Assembly: GCA_002423395.1 (NCBI GenBank)
Contig: DIVZ01000005.1
Location: 713,811-777,810, forward strand
Source: Eubacteriaceae bacterium UBA6119
Lineage (GTDB): Bacteria; Bacillota; Clostridia; Eubacteriales; UBA1433
Length of the DNA stretch: 64,000 nt
Reading direction: 5' to 3'
Shown here piece after piece: positions 1 through 9,002 of the stretch (its first letter is position 1; every line of letters begins with the position of its first letter). The position numbers and the translations under genes were made by a program. The notes under the pieces are model-generated. The model made no database searches, was not told the origin of the DNA, and saw only the letters and a list, made by a program, of their open reading frames with translations.

Positions 1-2
1 TT

Positions 3-1178
3 TATCAACAAATACATCATAAAAGCTATATGTCCTGGTTTTTTATGCACGACCTTTCAGGTATAAAGCAGCATATTTTATCAAGAATTCATAAATGCTC
101 AATACCCAGAGCAATGCTGATTGACCCTACTTATGAATGCAATCTTAACTGCATAGGATGCTATGCTGCAGGATACGGCAAGGATGAAGGTTTGTCTTTT
201 GAAGAGCTTGACGACATAATATCTCAGGCTGAAAAACTTGGCATACACTTTTTTCTGTATACGGGCGGAGAGCCGCTTATGAGAAAATACGACTTGGTAA
301 AAATAGCTAAAAAGCATAAGTTTTCTATATTTCACGCGTTTACAAACGGAACTCTGATTGACGAGGCGTACGCTGATGAAGTTGCGAAAATTGAAAATCT
401 TACGTTTGGTTTCGGAGTTGAGGGGTTTAAGGAAGAGACTGATTTTAGGCGCGGAGAAGGTACATATGACAAAATTATGGAAGCGATGGACCTTCTTAAA
501 GAAAGGGGTGTTTCGTTTGCATTCGCCTCATGTTTTCATCCGAGGAATTACGAGGTTGTAACAAGCGATGAATTTATAGATTTGATGATAGCAAAAGGAT
601 GTTGGGCAGGATGGTATTTTACTTATCTTCCGGTAGGGCAGGATGCTTCTCTTGAGTTGGTATGCGATCCGGAACAAAGAGCATACGTATCAAATAAAGT
701 AAGAAAGATAAGAGAAGCAAAAAAAATCAACGTTATAGATTTTTGGAATGACGGTTATATGGTTGGCGGCTGCATTGCAGGGGGCAGGCAATACATACAC
801 ATAAACTCAAGGGGAGATGTGGAGCCTTGTGCGTTCTGCCATTACTCGGATGCGAATATAAGAAACATGAGTTTGCTTGATGCGTTAAAATCACCATTTC
901 TGAAAACATTCCGTTCATGTCAACCGTTCAATGACAACCCTTTTATGGCTTGCCCAGTGCTGGATAATCCCGATAAACTTGTAGATATTGTCAATAAAAC
1001 AAAAGCGCTCTCAACCGAAATGTGCGCTGAGGAAAATGTTGACGATTTAGCAAAAAAAACAAAACCAATTTCTGAAAAATGGGCGGCAAAAGCAGATGAG
1101 CTATTTGACGCTCTGCCAGATAAAGATAAAAACATGTCGAGGCAAAAGCAGAACTATTATTCTAAATTCAAAAAATAA
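3..1178 (+). CDS. Radical SAM/SPASM-type protein (5' end outside window)
   Basis: Radical-SAM enzyme that would bind a [4Fe-4S] cluster and cleave S-adenosylmethionine; its substrate is unknown. Counting from the first in-window ATG (position 30), the cluster motif CNLNCIGC gives Cys37, Cys41 and Cys44. It is followed by a GGEP-type SAM-binding segment (YTGGEPL). Further cysteines near the C terminus (GGCIAGG, EPCAFC, RSCQPF, MACPV) suggest a SPASM-like auxiliary cluster domain. The frame stays open to the left edge, and the in-frame residues before the ATG continue smoothly. Relatives in this family carry about 100 residues before the cluster motif, so the true start probably lies upstream. 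An ABC exporter follows 14 nt later and is probably in the same operon. A peptide-modifying role is possible but unproven. Confidence 0.8.
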   Translation, partial: YQQIHHKSYMSWFFMHDLSGIKQHILSRIHKCSIPRAMLIDPTYECNLNCIGCYAAGYGKDEGLSFEELDDIISQAEKLGIHFFLYTGGEPLMRKYDLVKIAKKHKFSIFHAFTNGTLIDEAYADEVAKIENLTFGFGVEGFKEETDFRRGEGTYDKIMEAMDLLKERGVSFAFASCFHPRNYEVVTSDEFIDLMIAKGCWAGWYFTYLPVGQDASLELVCDPEQRAYVSNKVRKIREAKKINVIDFWNDGYMVGGCIAGGRQYIHINSRGDVEPCAFCHYSDANIRNMSLLDALKSPFLKTFRSCQPFNDNPFMACPVLDNPDKLVDIVNKTKALSTEMCAEENVDDLAKKTKPISEKWAAKADELFDALPDKDKNMSRQKQNYYSKFKK

Positions 1179-1192
1179 AAAAGGATTTTTTT

Positions 1193-1888
1193 ATGATTGA
1201 AGTTAAAGATGTATCGAAAAGTTATAAAAATCAACAGGTTTTGCATGATATTTCTTTCAATATTAAAAAAGGTGAAATTATTGGTCTGATAGGACAAAAC
1301 GGAGCAGGCAAAACAAGCCTGCTCAATATTCTTGCGCTGATAGCAGATTATAATTGCGGAGAATATTTAATAGAAGAAAATAATACCAAAGAAAACCTCA
1401 ATTACTACAGATCTGTTATTGGTTATGTGCCGCAGGATATTGCGTTGTTTGAAGAGTTAAGCGTAGCAGACAATCTTGTTTGCTGGTCTAAATATAATTC
1501 TAAAAAAGCAAAAAATTTAATGCATTTAATATCTTTGGAATTGGACTTTACAGAAATATTAAATAAAAAAGTAAAAAAATTATCGGGCGGTATGAAGAGA
1601 AGACTGAATGTTGCAATAGCTTTAATAAACGCGCCCCAAATACTTGTAATGGACGAACCGATGGTCGGTATAGACGATAAGCATTGCAAGTTAATTTTTT
1701 CATATCTGAAAACATTATCAAAACAAGGCGTAACTCAAGTAATTTCGAGCCATTCCACAGAGCAATTAATAGAAATTTCCAATAAAATATTATATCTGAA
1801 CAATGGAAAAATAGAATTTTTCGGAGACACTTTTTCATATTTGAGTCTTTTACAAACAAATCATATAAACGCGGCTGATAAGACATGA
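1193..1888 (+). CDS. ABC transporter ATP-binding protein
   Basis: Cytoplasmic ATPase subunit that should power the two ABC-2 type permeases encoded next. It is 231 aa, the size of a single nucleotide-binding domain. Visible motifs are Walker A GQNGAGKT (34-41), Q-loop Gln81, signature LSGGM (130-134), Walker B ILVMDEP (150-156) and switch His187, so both halves of the ATP site look intact. It starts 14 nt after the radical-SAM gene behind an AAGG-like ribosome site and overlaps the next gene by 4 nt (ATGA). This indicates translational coupling. The cargo cannot be read from this subunit. Confidence 0.9.
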   Translation: MIEVKDVSKSYKNQQVLHDISFNIKKGEIIGLIGQNGAGKTSLLNILALIADYNCGEYLIEENNTKENLNYYRSVIGYVPQDIALFEELSVADNLVCWSKYNSKKAKNLMHLISLELDFTEILNKKVKKLSGGMKRRLNVAIALINAPQILVMDEPMVGIDDKHCKLIFSYLKTLSKQGVTQVISSHSTEQLIEISNKILYLNNGKIEFFGDTFSYLSLLQTNHINAADKT

Positions 1889-3111
1889 AATACATATTAT
1901 TTGACTTAAAGCGCACATTTGAAAAAAAATCGTTGATTATTATATGCGTCATTTCTCCTGTAATAGTAATGCTTTTATTTGGCAGCATTGTGGCGCCGCT
2001 TTTATTTACGGCAAAAATAACAAAGTTTAATGTGGCAATAGTAAATGATGATAAAAGCAAAGAAGTGAATACATTTATTGATCAACTGGTAAACTCAAAA
2101 GCGCTTAAAGATTTGGTAGTATCATATCCAGCCCAGTCAATAGAGGACGGATATGAAATGCTTGAAAAAAATGAAGTTCTTGTGCTTATTCATATACCAG
2201 AAGGATTAATGTCTTCAATCAAAACAAACAAAAAAACAAACATTGAACTATACAGCATTAAAGGTCATTATCTGGAAAGTGAACTGATAAAAATGACTCT
2301 GGAAAGTTCGCTAAGCACTGTTGCAAAAGGTCAGAACCTGTTGGAATATTCTATAAAATTTATATCGGATAAAAGTATATCGCTCGAAAAAATAAAACAA
2401 TTTACCGATGAAATTACTGATAAAGCAATACGCGAGTTTATGAACAGAAGGGAAGTTTTGTCTCAAGCAGGGACATTATCGCCCATAGGTGCATATATTC
2501 CGATTGAATATTACACAGGGATAATATTTACTTTTTTTGCCGCTTTGGCTATGCTGCCTATCAGCGCTATGACTGCTGAGGATATGCGGAAAAATGTGCT
2601 GAAAAGAGGTTTTCTTTATGACAGAAGATATTTGGGCTACTATTTCGGAAGACTAATATCCGGGACCGCATTAATTTGTCTGATTTTATTGCTGGTTTAT
2701 CCATCATATTTACTGAATTCGATTTTGAATACTGCTTTAAAAGTAGAGTTTACCTCAAATGCAGCCGCGCTTTTTTTGTCTGTTCTGCTTTCGGCGTTAT
2801 GCTTCAGCGCAATGGCGGTTACTGTATCAAGTATTTTCAGCAAAGGCAACATGAGCATTTGGATATTATTTTATATAATACTTTTTATGGCTGTTTTAAG
2901 CGGCGCGGTAATTCCGACTGATAGCATGCCCGAATTTGCAAGTAAAATAAGCGGTTGGATGCCTTTTAGGGCGGCAATGAGAAGTATGATTAACGCATTG
3001 TTTATTTTTGACGTCAGCCAATATTTCCAAGAAGTGATCAAGCTTATCATTTGGAATATCGTGTTTATAGCATCGGGATTACTGTTCATCAGAAAGAGAG
3101 CTATGAAATGA
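1885..3111 (+). CDS. ABC-2 type transporter permease, first subunit
   Basis: Integral membrane subunit of 408 aa with the layout of ABC-2/YhgE-like exporters. It has one N-terminal membrane helix (about 17-40), a large probably extracellular loop (about 45-205), then about five hydrophobic helices from residue 208 to the C terminus ending in RKRAMK. It overlaps the ATPase gene upstream and the second permease downstream by 4 nt each (ATGA junctions), so the three proteins are probably made in fixed ratio. Substrate unknown. Relatives export drugs, peptides or lipids. Confidence 0.82.
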   Translation: MKYILFDLKRTFEKKSLIIICVISPVIVMLLFGSIVAPLLFTAKITKFNVAIVNDDKSKEVNTFIDQLVNSKALKDLVVSYPAQSIEDGYEMLEKNEVLVLIHIPEGLMSSIKTNKKTNIELYSIKGHYLESELIKMTLESSLSTVAKGQNLLEYSIKFISDKSISLEKIKQFTDEITDKAIREFMNRREVLSQAGTLSPIGAYIPIEYYTGIIFTFFAALAMLPISAMTAEDMRKNVLKRGFLYDRRYLGYYFGRLISGTALICLILLLVYPSYLLNSILNTALKVEFTSNAAALFLSVLLSALCFSAMAVTVSSIFSKGNMSIWILFYIILFMAVLSGAVIPTDSMPEFASKISGWMPFRAAMRSMINALFIFDVSQYFQEVIKLIIWNIVFIASGLLFIRKRAMK

Positions 3112-4298
3112 AGTGGATAGCGAAACTTTTTAAGTCAAATATGAAAGGGGCGGCTTTAAGAGCGGGTAATTGGTTTTTTATAATAGCCGCTGTTGCTGTT
3201 TCATTAACTTTGTTAGTAAATAATAAAGATTTTACTCATGTACCTAAAATTAACATAGCATTTGCAAATGAAGATACAGGCGCGATATCCGAGGAGTTTT
3301 TGCAATCAATTGAAAAATATAACGAATTTAATACAGCAGTATTAAATAAAAATGATGCGTTTAAAGAATTAAAAAAAGGAAATATTGAGGCCGTTTTTAT
3401 TATAGAAAAAAATTTTTCCAGTACATTATCGCAAGGAAAATTCAACAATATTATTCAAGTTTATAATTCTCCTTCTTCAAATGCCTCTGCGACAATAAGC
3501 GAGCCTATTATAAATAATGTTTTAATGTATTGGATAGAAGAGTATACAATTCAAAAGACAAACGAGTTTTTAAGCAGCGAAGGCAAGACCTATTCAAAAA
3601 ATGACGAGATAAATCAAAGAAATCAAATTAAATCTTTGTGGAAGAATGCATTGCCTATAGAAGTCAATAACAATACTGTTAATACTGCGGGGCAAAGCGC
3701 AGAGGCTTTGACAAATGCACTGCCTTTTAAATGGTATTTTGCTTTGTCGGTATTTTATTTATTCATAGGAACAGTATATTTTATTGACATTAAAAAAACC
3801 GGAATAGTGAAGCGTCTTGAATTGTGCGGAGCAAAATTATCGCATGTAATTTTGGGAAGCTTTATGCCCTCTGTTTTAATTGCCGTTTTTGGATTTGTTT
3901 TAGTAATGGCTGCCAGTTCAATATTTGTCTATACTGAGTTTTATAAATATATTTTGCTTTTTATTGCGGCATTGTTTTATCTTATATCATTTGCATTCAT
4001 AAGCGGAATAATTGTACTGCTTTCAAACAATGTGCCGTCAATATTGATACTTGCGTCAACGTTCACTTTTATAAACGCCGTTTTATCGGAACTTGTAGTT
4101 GCGCTGCCTCAATGGGCTGTATTTTTAAGAAACGTATCTGTTTTTCTGCCAGGCAAATGGGTTAATGTTTCAATAAATCAAATTTATGTTCAAGGGAGAC
4201 TGAATGCGGGAATATTTATATGCACATTAATTTATGCTGTTGCATATTTTGCTTTGTGTTATTTTCAAGAAAGAAAGATAACAGAGAATGAACATTGA
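3108..4298 (+). CDS. ABC-2 type transporter permease, second subunit
   Basis: 396-aa membrane protein with the same architecture as the preceding gene: an N-terminal helix (about 20-38), a long external region, then five to six helices in the C-terminal half. I chose the ATG at 3108 (MKWIAKLF) because it overlaps the upstream stop as ATGA, matching the previous junction. A longer reading from 3051 would run back through the upstream gene. The two permeases probably form a heterodimer served by the single ATPase. No terminator follows directly; the next 490 bases are non-coding. Confidence 0.82.
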   Translation: MKWIAKLFKSNMKGAALRAGNWFFIIAAVAVSLTLLVNNKDFTHVPKINIAFANEDTGAISEEFLQSIEKYNEFNTAVLNKNDAFKELKKGNIEAVFIIEKNFSSTLSQGKFNNIIQVYNSPSSNASATISEPIINNVLMYWIEEYTIQKTNEFLSSEGKTYSKNDEINQRNQIKSLWKNALPIEVNNNTVNTAGQSAEALTNALPFKWYFALSVFYLFIGTVYFIDIKKTGIVKRLELCGAKLSHVILGSFMPSVLIAVFGFVLVMAASSIFVYTEFYKYILLFIAALFYLISFAFISGIIVLLSNNVPSILILASTFTFINAVLSELVVALPQWAVFLRNVSVFLPGKWVNVSINQIYVQGRLNAGIFICTLIYAVAYFALCYFQERKITENEH

Positions 4299-4398
4299 AA
4301 AATATTTAAATTATTAAAAATGAATTAAAAGTACATATATAAGAACGTTGCTTATAGCATTTCCTAGCATCGCATACATAAATCTTTTTTAATAGAGT

Positions 4399-4540
4399 GT
4401 TAGACATTTAAAGACAATGTAAAGAAATAGGGGAATATCAGCTGCAATAAAACTATGTATTACCGCTGTTTAGTGAGGTTTTAGTGCCTCTGTCTAGAAT
4501 TCGCAATCAGCAGGCCAGCTGTTCGAAAACCGTTCAGTAG
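4399..4540 (+). repeat. Diverged repeat, copy 1, with decayed tRNA-Thr 3'-half
   Basis: Aligns by eye with 8738-8878. Shared landmarks in the same order are GTTAGACAT, a GAAATA/GGAATA block, CTGC plus AAAAC, TTACC, a 4-bp GAGG/CCTC hairpin with an 8-nt loop in both copies, and an identical 15-nt block CCTCTGTCTAGAATT (4487-4501). A tRNA-like tail ATCAGCAGGCCAGC follows. In this copy the tRNA tail (about 4505-4537) has lost T-stem pairing, so it is not a working tRNA end. A hairpin terminator follows closely, so the element may once have been transcribed. Confidence 0.6.
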
Positions 4541-4561
4541 ATTCAAATAGAAATATTATCT

Positions 4562-4587
4562 AACCACGCAAATGCGTGGTTTTTATT
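4562..4587 (+). terminator. Intrinsic terminator
   Basis: 8-bp perfect stem AACCACGC / GCGTGGTT with an AAAT loop, then a T-rich run. It follows repeat copy 1 and ends any transcript entering from the exporter operon or the repeat. The same stem sequence recurs at 13150. Confidence 0.8.
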
Positions 4588-4786
4588 TCTTAATAAACTT
4601 ATGCATTTAAATATTTACAAATTTAACTTGCTAGTATTTTGGTTAAAAATGCAGTGTGATGAGGCATATTTTGCTAAAATATAATAGATTATTAAAAATA
4701 AATATATATTAATTATTATTTTATCATAAAAAATGTTATTATATAAACTCATGTTAAAATATTAATCTTTATAAAAGGAAGACAAA

Positions 4787-6400
4787 ATGATTAGTACAAA
4801 TAAAATAACTTTAAGATATGGTAAACGGGCATTATTTGAAGATGTTAATGTAAAATTTACCCCCGGAAAATGTTACGGTTTAATTGGCGCCAACGGTGCA
4901 GGAAAATCGACATTTTTGAAAATTCTTTCCGGCGAAATAGAAGCTACCAGCGGAGAAGTCATGCTAACCAAAGGCGAACGCATTGGTGTTTTAAAACAAG
5001 ATCACTTTGAATTTGAAGAATCTGAAGTGCTGAAAACGGTAATAATGGGTCATCCAAGGCTATTTAAAATTATGGAAGAAAAAGACGCTCTATATGCAAA
5101 ACCGGATTTTACTGAAGAAGACGGAATAAAAGTTTCCATCCTTGAGGGTGAGTTTGCTGAACTGAACGGCTGGGAAGCCGAGGCAGAAGCTGCCGAATTG
5201 CTGATGGGGCTTGGCATTAATAATGAACTTCAAGGCTGCAAGATGAAAGACCTTAGCGGCCACGAAAAAGTCCGAGTTTTACTTGCTCAAGCCTTATTTG
5301 GTAACCCTCATATTTTATTACTGGATGAGCCTACCAACCATCTGGACTTGCAATCAATCACCTGGCTTGAAAACTTTTTGTATAATTATGAAAATACAGT
5401 CATTGTAGTTTCCCATGACAGACATTTCTTGAATAAAGTGTGTACTGATATCGCTGATATTGATTATGGCAAGATTCAATTATTCGTAGGGAACTATGAT
5501 TTTTGGTATGAATCAAGTCAATTGGCGTTAAGGTTAATGCGAGAATCCAACAGGAAAAAAGAAGATAAAATTGCAGATTTGCAAAGATTTATTGAGAGGT
5601 TCAGCGCTAACGCTTCTAAAGCAAAGCAAGCAACATCCCGAAAAAAGCTGCTTGAAAAATTGACGCTGGATGATATTAAGCCTTCGTCACGTAAATATCC
5701 ATACATCGCTTTTAGTCCGGAGCGCCAAACCGGCAATAATATTTTGACCGTAGAGAACCTGACTGTAAGTGCCGGAGGCGAGAAGATACTTAATGATGTA
5801 TCGTTTATAGTGAATAAAGGCGATAAGATAGCGTTTGTTGGCCCTGACGGCGCCGCTAAAACAAACTTGTTTAAAGTATTAATGGGCGAAATTATCCAGG
5901 ATAGCGGAGAATTTAAATGGGGAGTTACAACAAAGCAAGCCTATCTGCCTCTTGATAACTCATCTTATTTTGAAAGCAGCTTAAATTTAGTAGATTGGCT
6001 GAGACAATATTCCAAAGATCAAGAAGAAAGTTTTATACGCGGATTTCTTGGGAGAATGCTTTTTTCTCAAGACGAATCACAAAAGCAGGTAAGTGTTCTT
6101 TCGGGCGGAGAAAAAATGCGCTGTATGCTTTCTAAAATGATGGTCAGCGGCGCGAACGTACTGCTGATGGATGAACCGACCAATCATCTGGATATGGAGT
6201 CGCTTACGGCTCTTAATAATTCATTGACAGCTTTCGACGGCAACGTATTGTTAGTATCACAGGATCACCAGTTTGTTCAGACAATTGCTAACCGCATCAT
6301 TGAAATCACACCAAAAGGACTTATTGATCGAATGATGTCATTTGATGAATATATACAGAACGAGGACGTAAAAACATTACAAAAACAAATGTATAGTTAA
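4787..6400 (+). CDS. ABC-F family ATPase with one degenerate ATP site
   Basis: Soluble two-domain ABC-F protein (537 aa), the class of ribosome-associated ATPases that includes YkpA/YbiT and antibiotic-protection factors; it has no membrane part. Domain 1: Walker A GANGAGKS (34-41), signature LSGHE (156-160), Walker B ILLLDE (176-181), His210. A linker of about 240-310 is rich in charged residues. Domain 2: Walker A GPDGAAKT (352-359), signature LSGGE (438-442), Walker B VLLMDE (458-463), and SQDHQF, where Gln492 stands for the switch His. The three unusual residues (His159, Ala357, Gln492) all belong to the same composite ATP site. The other site looks complete. ATG follows an AAGGAAG ribosome site. 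The repeat/terminator leader upstream may or may not regulate it. Confidence 0.88.
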   Translation: MISTNKITLRYGKRALFEDVNVKFTPGKCYGLIGANGAGKSTFLKILSGEIEATSGEVMLTKGERIGVLKQDHFEFEESEVLKTVIMGHPRLFKIMEEKDALYAKPDFTEEDGIKVSILEGEFAELNGWEAEAEAAELLMGLGINNELQGCKMKDLSGHEKVRVLLAQALFGNPHILLLDEPTNHLDLQSITWLENFLYNYENTVIVVSHDRHFLNKVCTDIADIDYGKIQLFVGNYDFWYESSQLALRLMRESNRKKEDKIADLQRFIERFSANASKAKQATSRKKLLEKLTLDDIKPSSRKYPYIAFSPERQTGNNILTVENLTVSAGGEKILNDVSFIVNKGDKIAFVGPDGAAKTNLFKVLMGEIIQDSGEFKWGVTTKQAYLPLDNSSYFESSLNLVDWLRQYSKDQEESFIRGFLGRMLFSQDESQKQVSVLSGGEKMRCMLSKMMVSGANVLLMDEPTNHLDMESLTALNNSLTAFDGNVLLVSQDHQFVQTIANRIIEITPKGLIDRMMSFDEYIQNEDVKTLQKQMYS

Positions 6401-6519
6401 ATATTTATGGAAATGGTTTTTTACTGTACAATTGTATCAGTTGCAAAAGCAAAGCTTTAGCGTATAGTTTTTTGCTCAGAACCCAATGATTACGATATAG
6501 CTTAAATTAAGGAGAACAG

Positions 6520-8673
6520 ATGGAAAGCATTATCAGAATACTCGCAGATGAACTAAATAAAAGTGAAGAACATATTAAAAATGTTATATATCTCATCGAC
6601 GAGGGCAGTACCATTCCATTCATCGCACGTTATCGAAAGGAAATGCATGGGACGATGGACGATAGCGTGCTTCGTGACCTGGCAGATAGACTTAACTATC
6701 TGCGTAATCTTAGCGCGCGTAGGGAAGAGGTTAAGAAGGCAATTGCAGCGCAGGATAAGCTCACGGAAGTGCTGACGACTGAAATAGATAATGCAAAGAC
6801 GCTTGCGGAGGTGGAGGATATATACCGCCCGTATAAACAGAAGCGCCGCACTAGAGCGAGCATTGCAAAGGAAAAAGGACTTGAGCCACTTGCTTTGACG
6901 CTGATGGGGCAGAGTGCAGAATTACCCGATATATGGGAGATTGCTACAGATTATATAAATACAGAAAAAGACGTGAATAATGCTCAAGAAGCGCTTGAGG
7001 GCGCATCTGATATAGCAGCGGAGATAGTGGCGGACAGCGCGGAAGCCAGACGACGGCTGAGGGAGTTTATATTTAGTAAGGGATATCTGACAGTCGCTGC
7101 GGAAAAAGATGAAGACTGCGTATACAGTCTTTATTATAAGTTTGAAAAGCCTTTATCACGTCTGCAGGGGCATCAGATACTGGCAATTAACAGGGGTGAA
7201 AAAGAGGGATTCCTCAAGGTCTCGGTGCAGATAGAAAGAGAGCAATCGCTGAGACTTATATGGGGCATGTTTGTAAAACCCGGCTCATGCGCGTCGGATT
7301 TTGTTCGCAGCGCAGTAGAGGACGGATATGACCGTCTGCTTTTTCCCTCTATCGAACGTGAGGTGCGAAGCACACTGACAGATACTGCGTCGGAGGGTGC
7401 AATACACAATTTCTCAATTAACTTAAAGCCCCTTTTAATGCAGCCTCCTATAAAAGGTCATGTCACTATGGGACTTGACCCGGGATATCGTAATGGATGC
7501 AAGGTCGCTGTGGTAGACGGTACGGGCAAAATATTGGATACCGCTGTGGTGTATCCAACCTTTGGTGAGCGCCAGAAAACGGAAGCTATCGCCGAATTGA
7601 AAAAATTAATCAATAAACATAAGGTGGCGCATATTGCCATTGGAAACGGCACAGCTTCGCGTGAAACGGAACAAATGACCTGCGAACTTATCGCGGATAT
7701 GCAGGGTGTGACCTATATGATAGTCAACGAGGCTGGAGCTTCGGTGTATTCAGCGTCCAAGCTTGCGGCAGAGGAGTTTCCGCAGTACGATGTAAATCTG
7801 CGTTCAGCCATATCAATAGCGCGAAGGATGCAGGACCCGCTGGCGGAGCTTGTAAAGATTGATCCTAAGGCGATAGGCGTAGGGCAGTATCAGCATGATA
7901 TGCCGCAAAAACGACTAAACGATGCGCTTTGCGGTGTTGTTGAGGACTGTGTCAACGCAGTGGGCGTTGATTTAAACACAGCATCGCCTTCTCTTCTTCA
8001 ACGGGTTTCGGGACTGAATGGAAGCACTGCGAAAAACATTGTTCTCTACCGGGAAGAAAACGGAACATTCACTTCTCGCAAGCAGCTTTTAAAGGTGCCG
8101 AAGCTTGGTCCGAAGGCGTACGAGCAATGCGCGGGCTTTTTGCGTGTGCCTGAAAGCAAATCTGTTATGGATAATACGGGGGTACATCCCGAAAGCTATT
8201 CTGCTGCACAAAAGCTTATTGCGCTGTGCGGCTATACACTGAGGGATGTTGCGGATGGAAAGATTTCAGATTTACAGGAGCGAGTGGAAAAATATGGCGT
8301 AGCTAAAGCCGCAAGCGAATGCGCGGTTGGCATGCCAACGCTTGGAGATATAGTAAAAGAGCTTATCAAGCCAGGGCGTGACCCGCGCGATGAGCTGCCT
8401 GCAGCCATGTTGCGTACGGATGTTATGGATATAAGTGATCTTGCTCCAAATATGATTCTTTCCGGCATGGTGCGCAACGTCATTGATTTCGGGGTGTTTG
8501 TAGATATCGGCGTACATCAGGACGGGCTTGTTCATATTTCGGAGCTTGCGGACAAATTTATCCGCCATCCTTCAGAAATGGTTTCTGTCGGAGATAGGGT
8601 AGAAGTTATGGTTTTATCTGTAGATCCTCAGAAGAAGCGCATATCTCTTTCAATGAAGCAGGTAAAGCAGTAA
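6520..8673 (+). CDS. tex: Tex-family RNA-binding transcription accessory protein
   Basis: 717-aa Tex/YhgF protein, a nucleic-acid-binding factor linked to transcription and RNA quality control. An N-terminal helical region carries the typical IPFIARYRKE segment. An RNase H-like YqgF domain begins near residue 317 (GLDPGYRNGCK). Helix-hairpin-helix repeats follow (ASPSLLQRVSGL, LLKVPKLGPKA). A C-terminal S1 domain spans about 646-716 (GVFVDIG, LVHISEL). ATG follows AAGGAGA. Base composition stands out: a sampled line gives about 52% GC against about 35% in the neighbouring ABC-F gene, and codons ending in G or C are common. With the flanking tRNA-derived repeats this hints at transfer. Length and domain order are normal for the family. 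Confidence 0.93.
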   Translation: MESIIRILADELNKSEEHIKNVIYLIDEGSTIPFIARYRKEMHGTMDDSVLRDLADRLNYLRNLSARREEVKKAIAAQDKLTEVLTTEIDNAKTLAEVEDIYRPYKQKRRTRASIAKEKGLEPLALTLMGQSAELPDIWEIATDYINTEKDVNNAQEALEGASDIAAEIVADSAEARRRLREFIFSKGYLTVAAEKDEDCVYSLYYKFEKPLSRLQGHQILAINRGEKEGFLKVSVQIEREQSLRLIWGMFVKPGSCASDFVRSAVEDGYDRLLFPSIEREVRSTLTDTASEGAIHNFSINLKPLLMQPPIKGHVTMGLDPGYRNGCKVAVVDGTGKILDTAVVYPTFGERQKTEAIAELKKLINKHKVAHIAIGNGTASRETEQMTCELIADMQGVTYMIVNEAGASVYSASKLAAEEFPQYDVNLRSAISIARRMQDPLAELVKIDPKAIGVGQYQHDMPQKRLNDALCGVVEDCVNAVGVDLNTASPSLLQRVSGLNGSTAKNIVLYREENGTFTSRKQLLKVPKLGPKAYEQCAGFLRVPESKSVMDNTGVHPESYSAAQKLIALCGYTLRDVADGKISDLQERVEKYGVAKAASECAVGMPTLGDIVKELIKPGRDPRDELPAAMLRTDVMDISDLAPNMILSGMVRNVIDFGVFVDIGVHQDGLVHISELADKFIRHPSEMVSVGDRVEVMVLSVDPQKKRISLSMKQVKQ

Positions 8674-8737
8674 AAAGTGTATATAACTATTTTTAATATA
8701 CATATTAACAAATCACAATATAAAGCGTTAGAAATTT

Positions 8738-8878
8738 GTTAGACATGGAATGAAATAAGGAATAATAAACTGCGGCAAAACAACCATGAATTACCACGGT
8801 TTTATGAGGTTTACGTACCTCTGTCTAGAATTTTTTATCAGCAGGTCAGCGGTTCGAATCCGCTCGGCAACTCCTCCA
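8738..8878 (+). repeat. Diverged repeat, copy 2, with tRNA-Thr 3'-half
   Basis: Second copy of the repeat at 4399-4540, with the same landmarks and the identical CCTCTGTCTAGAATT block (8818-8832). Its tail (8837-8872) is an almost perfect 3' half of a bacterial tRNA-Thr. It starts at the 3' side of the anticodon arm (ATCAGC), continues with AGGTC, and has an intact T arm AGCGG-TTCGAAT-CCGCT and acceptor strand CGGCAAC plus T. The matching 5' half (GTTGCCG...) is absent upstream, so this is a fragment and not a gene. This extent is typical of tRNA-borne integration sites. Confidence 0.65.
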
Positions 8879-8884
8879 TATAAA

Positions 8885-8919
8885 ATTAAAAAAGCACTTA
8901 GATACGTACTTTTTTAATT
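8885..8919. terminator. Bidirectional terminator
   Basis: Long A/T-rich stem (AATTAAAAAAG...CTTTTTTAATT with one internal mismatch) between the repeat on the plus strand and the converging AlgX-like gene on the minus strand. T-runs are available in both directions. Confidence 0.6.
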
Positions 8920-9002
8920 AGTTAATTAATCTTTGCTTATATTTAATCTACACAACATTTTCAGCGATGCCATCTTTTGTATATTGTTATGTTGTTTGGT
9001 TA

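Larger units (their letters stand above)
4299..4786. other. Non-coding interval with repeat copy 1 and a terminator
   Basis: This 488-base interval lies between the exporter operon and the ABC-F gene. It holds a diverged repeat (4399-4540, listed separately) and a strong hairpin terminator (4562-4587). About 200 very AT-rich bases follow, which probably include the ABC-F promoter. No open reading frame of convincing length was found in it. Confidence 0.6.

Noticed and set aside
4345..4375. Possible decayed tRNA 5' half (GTTGC then TAGC) before repeat copy 1
   Set aside because: The resemblance is limited to a few bases, with no stems that pair with the 3' part, so it is not better than chance.
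8837..8878. Possible complete tRNA-Thr gene
   Set aside because: Only the 3' half is present. No GTTGCCG acceptor strand, D arm or 5' anticodon stem lies within the preceding 120 bases.
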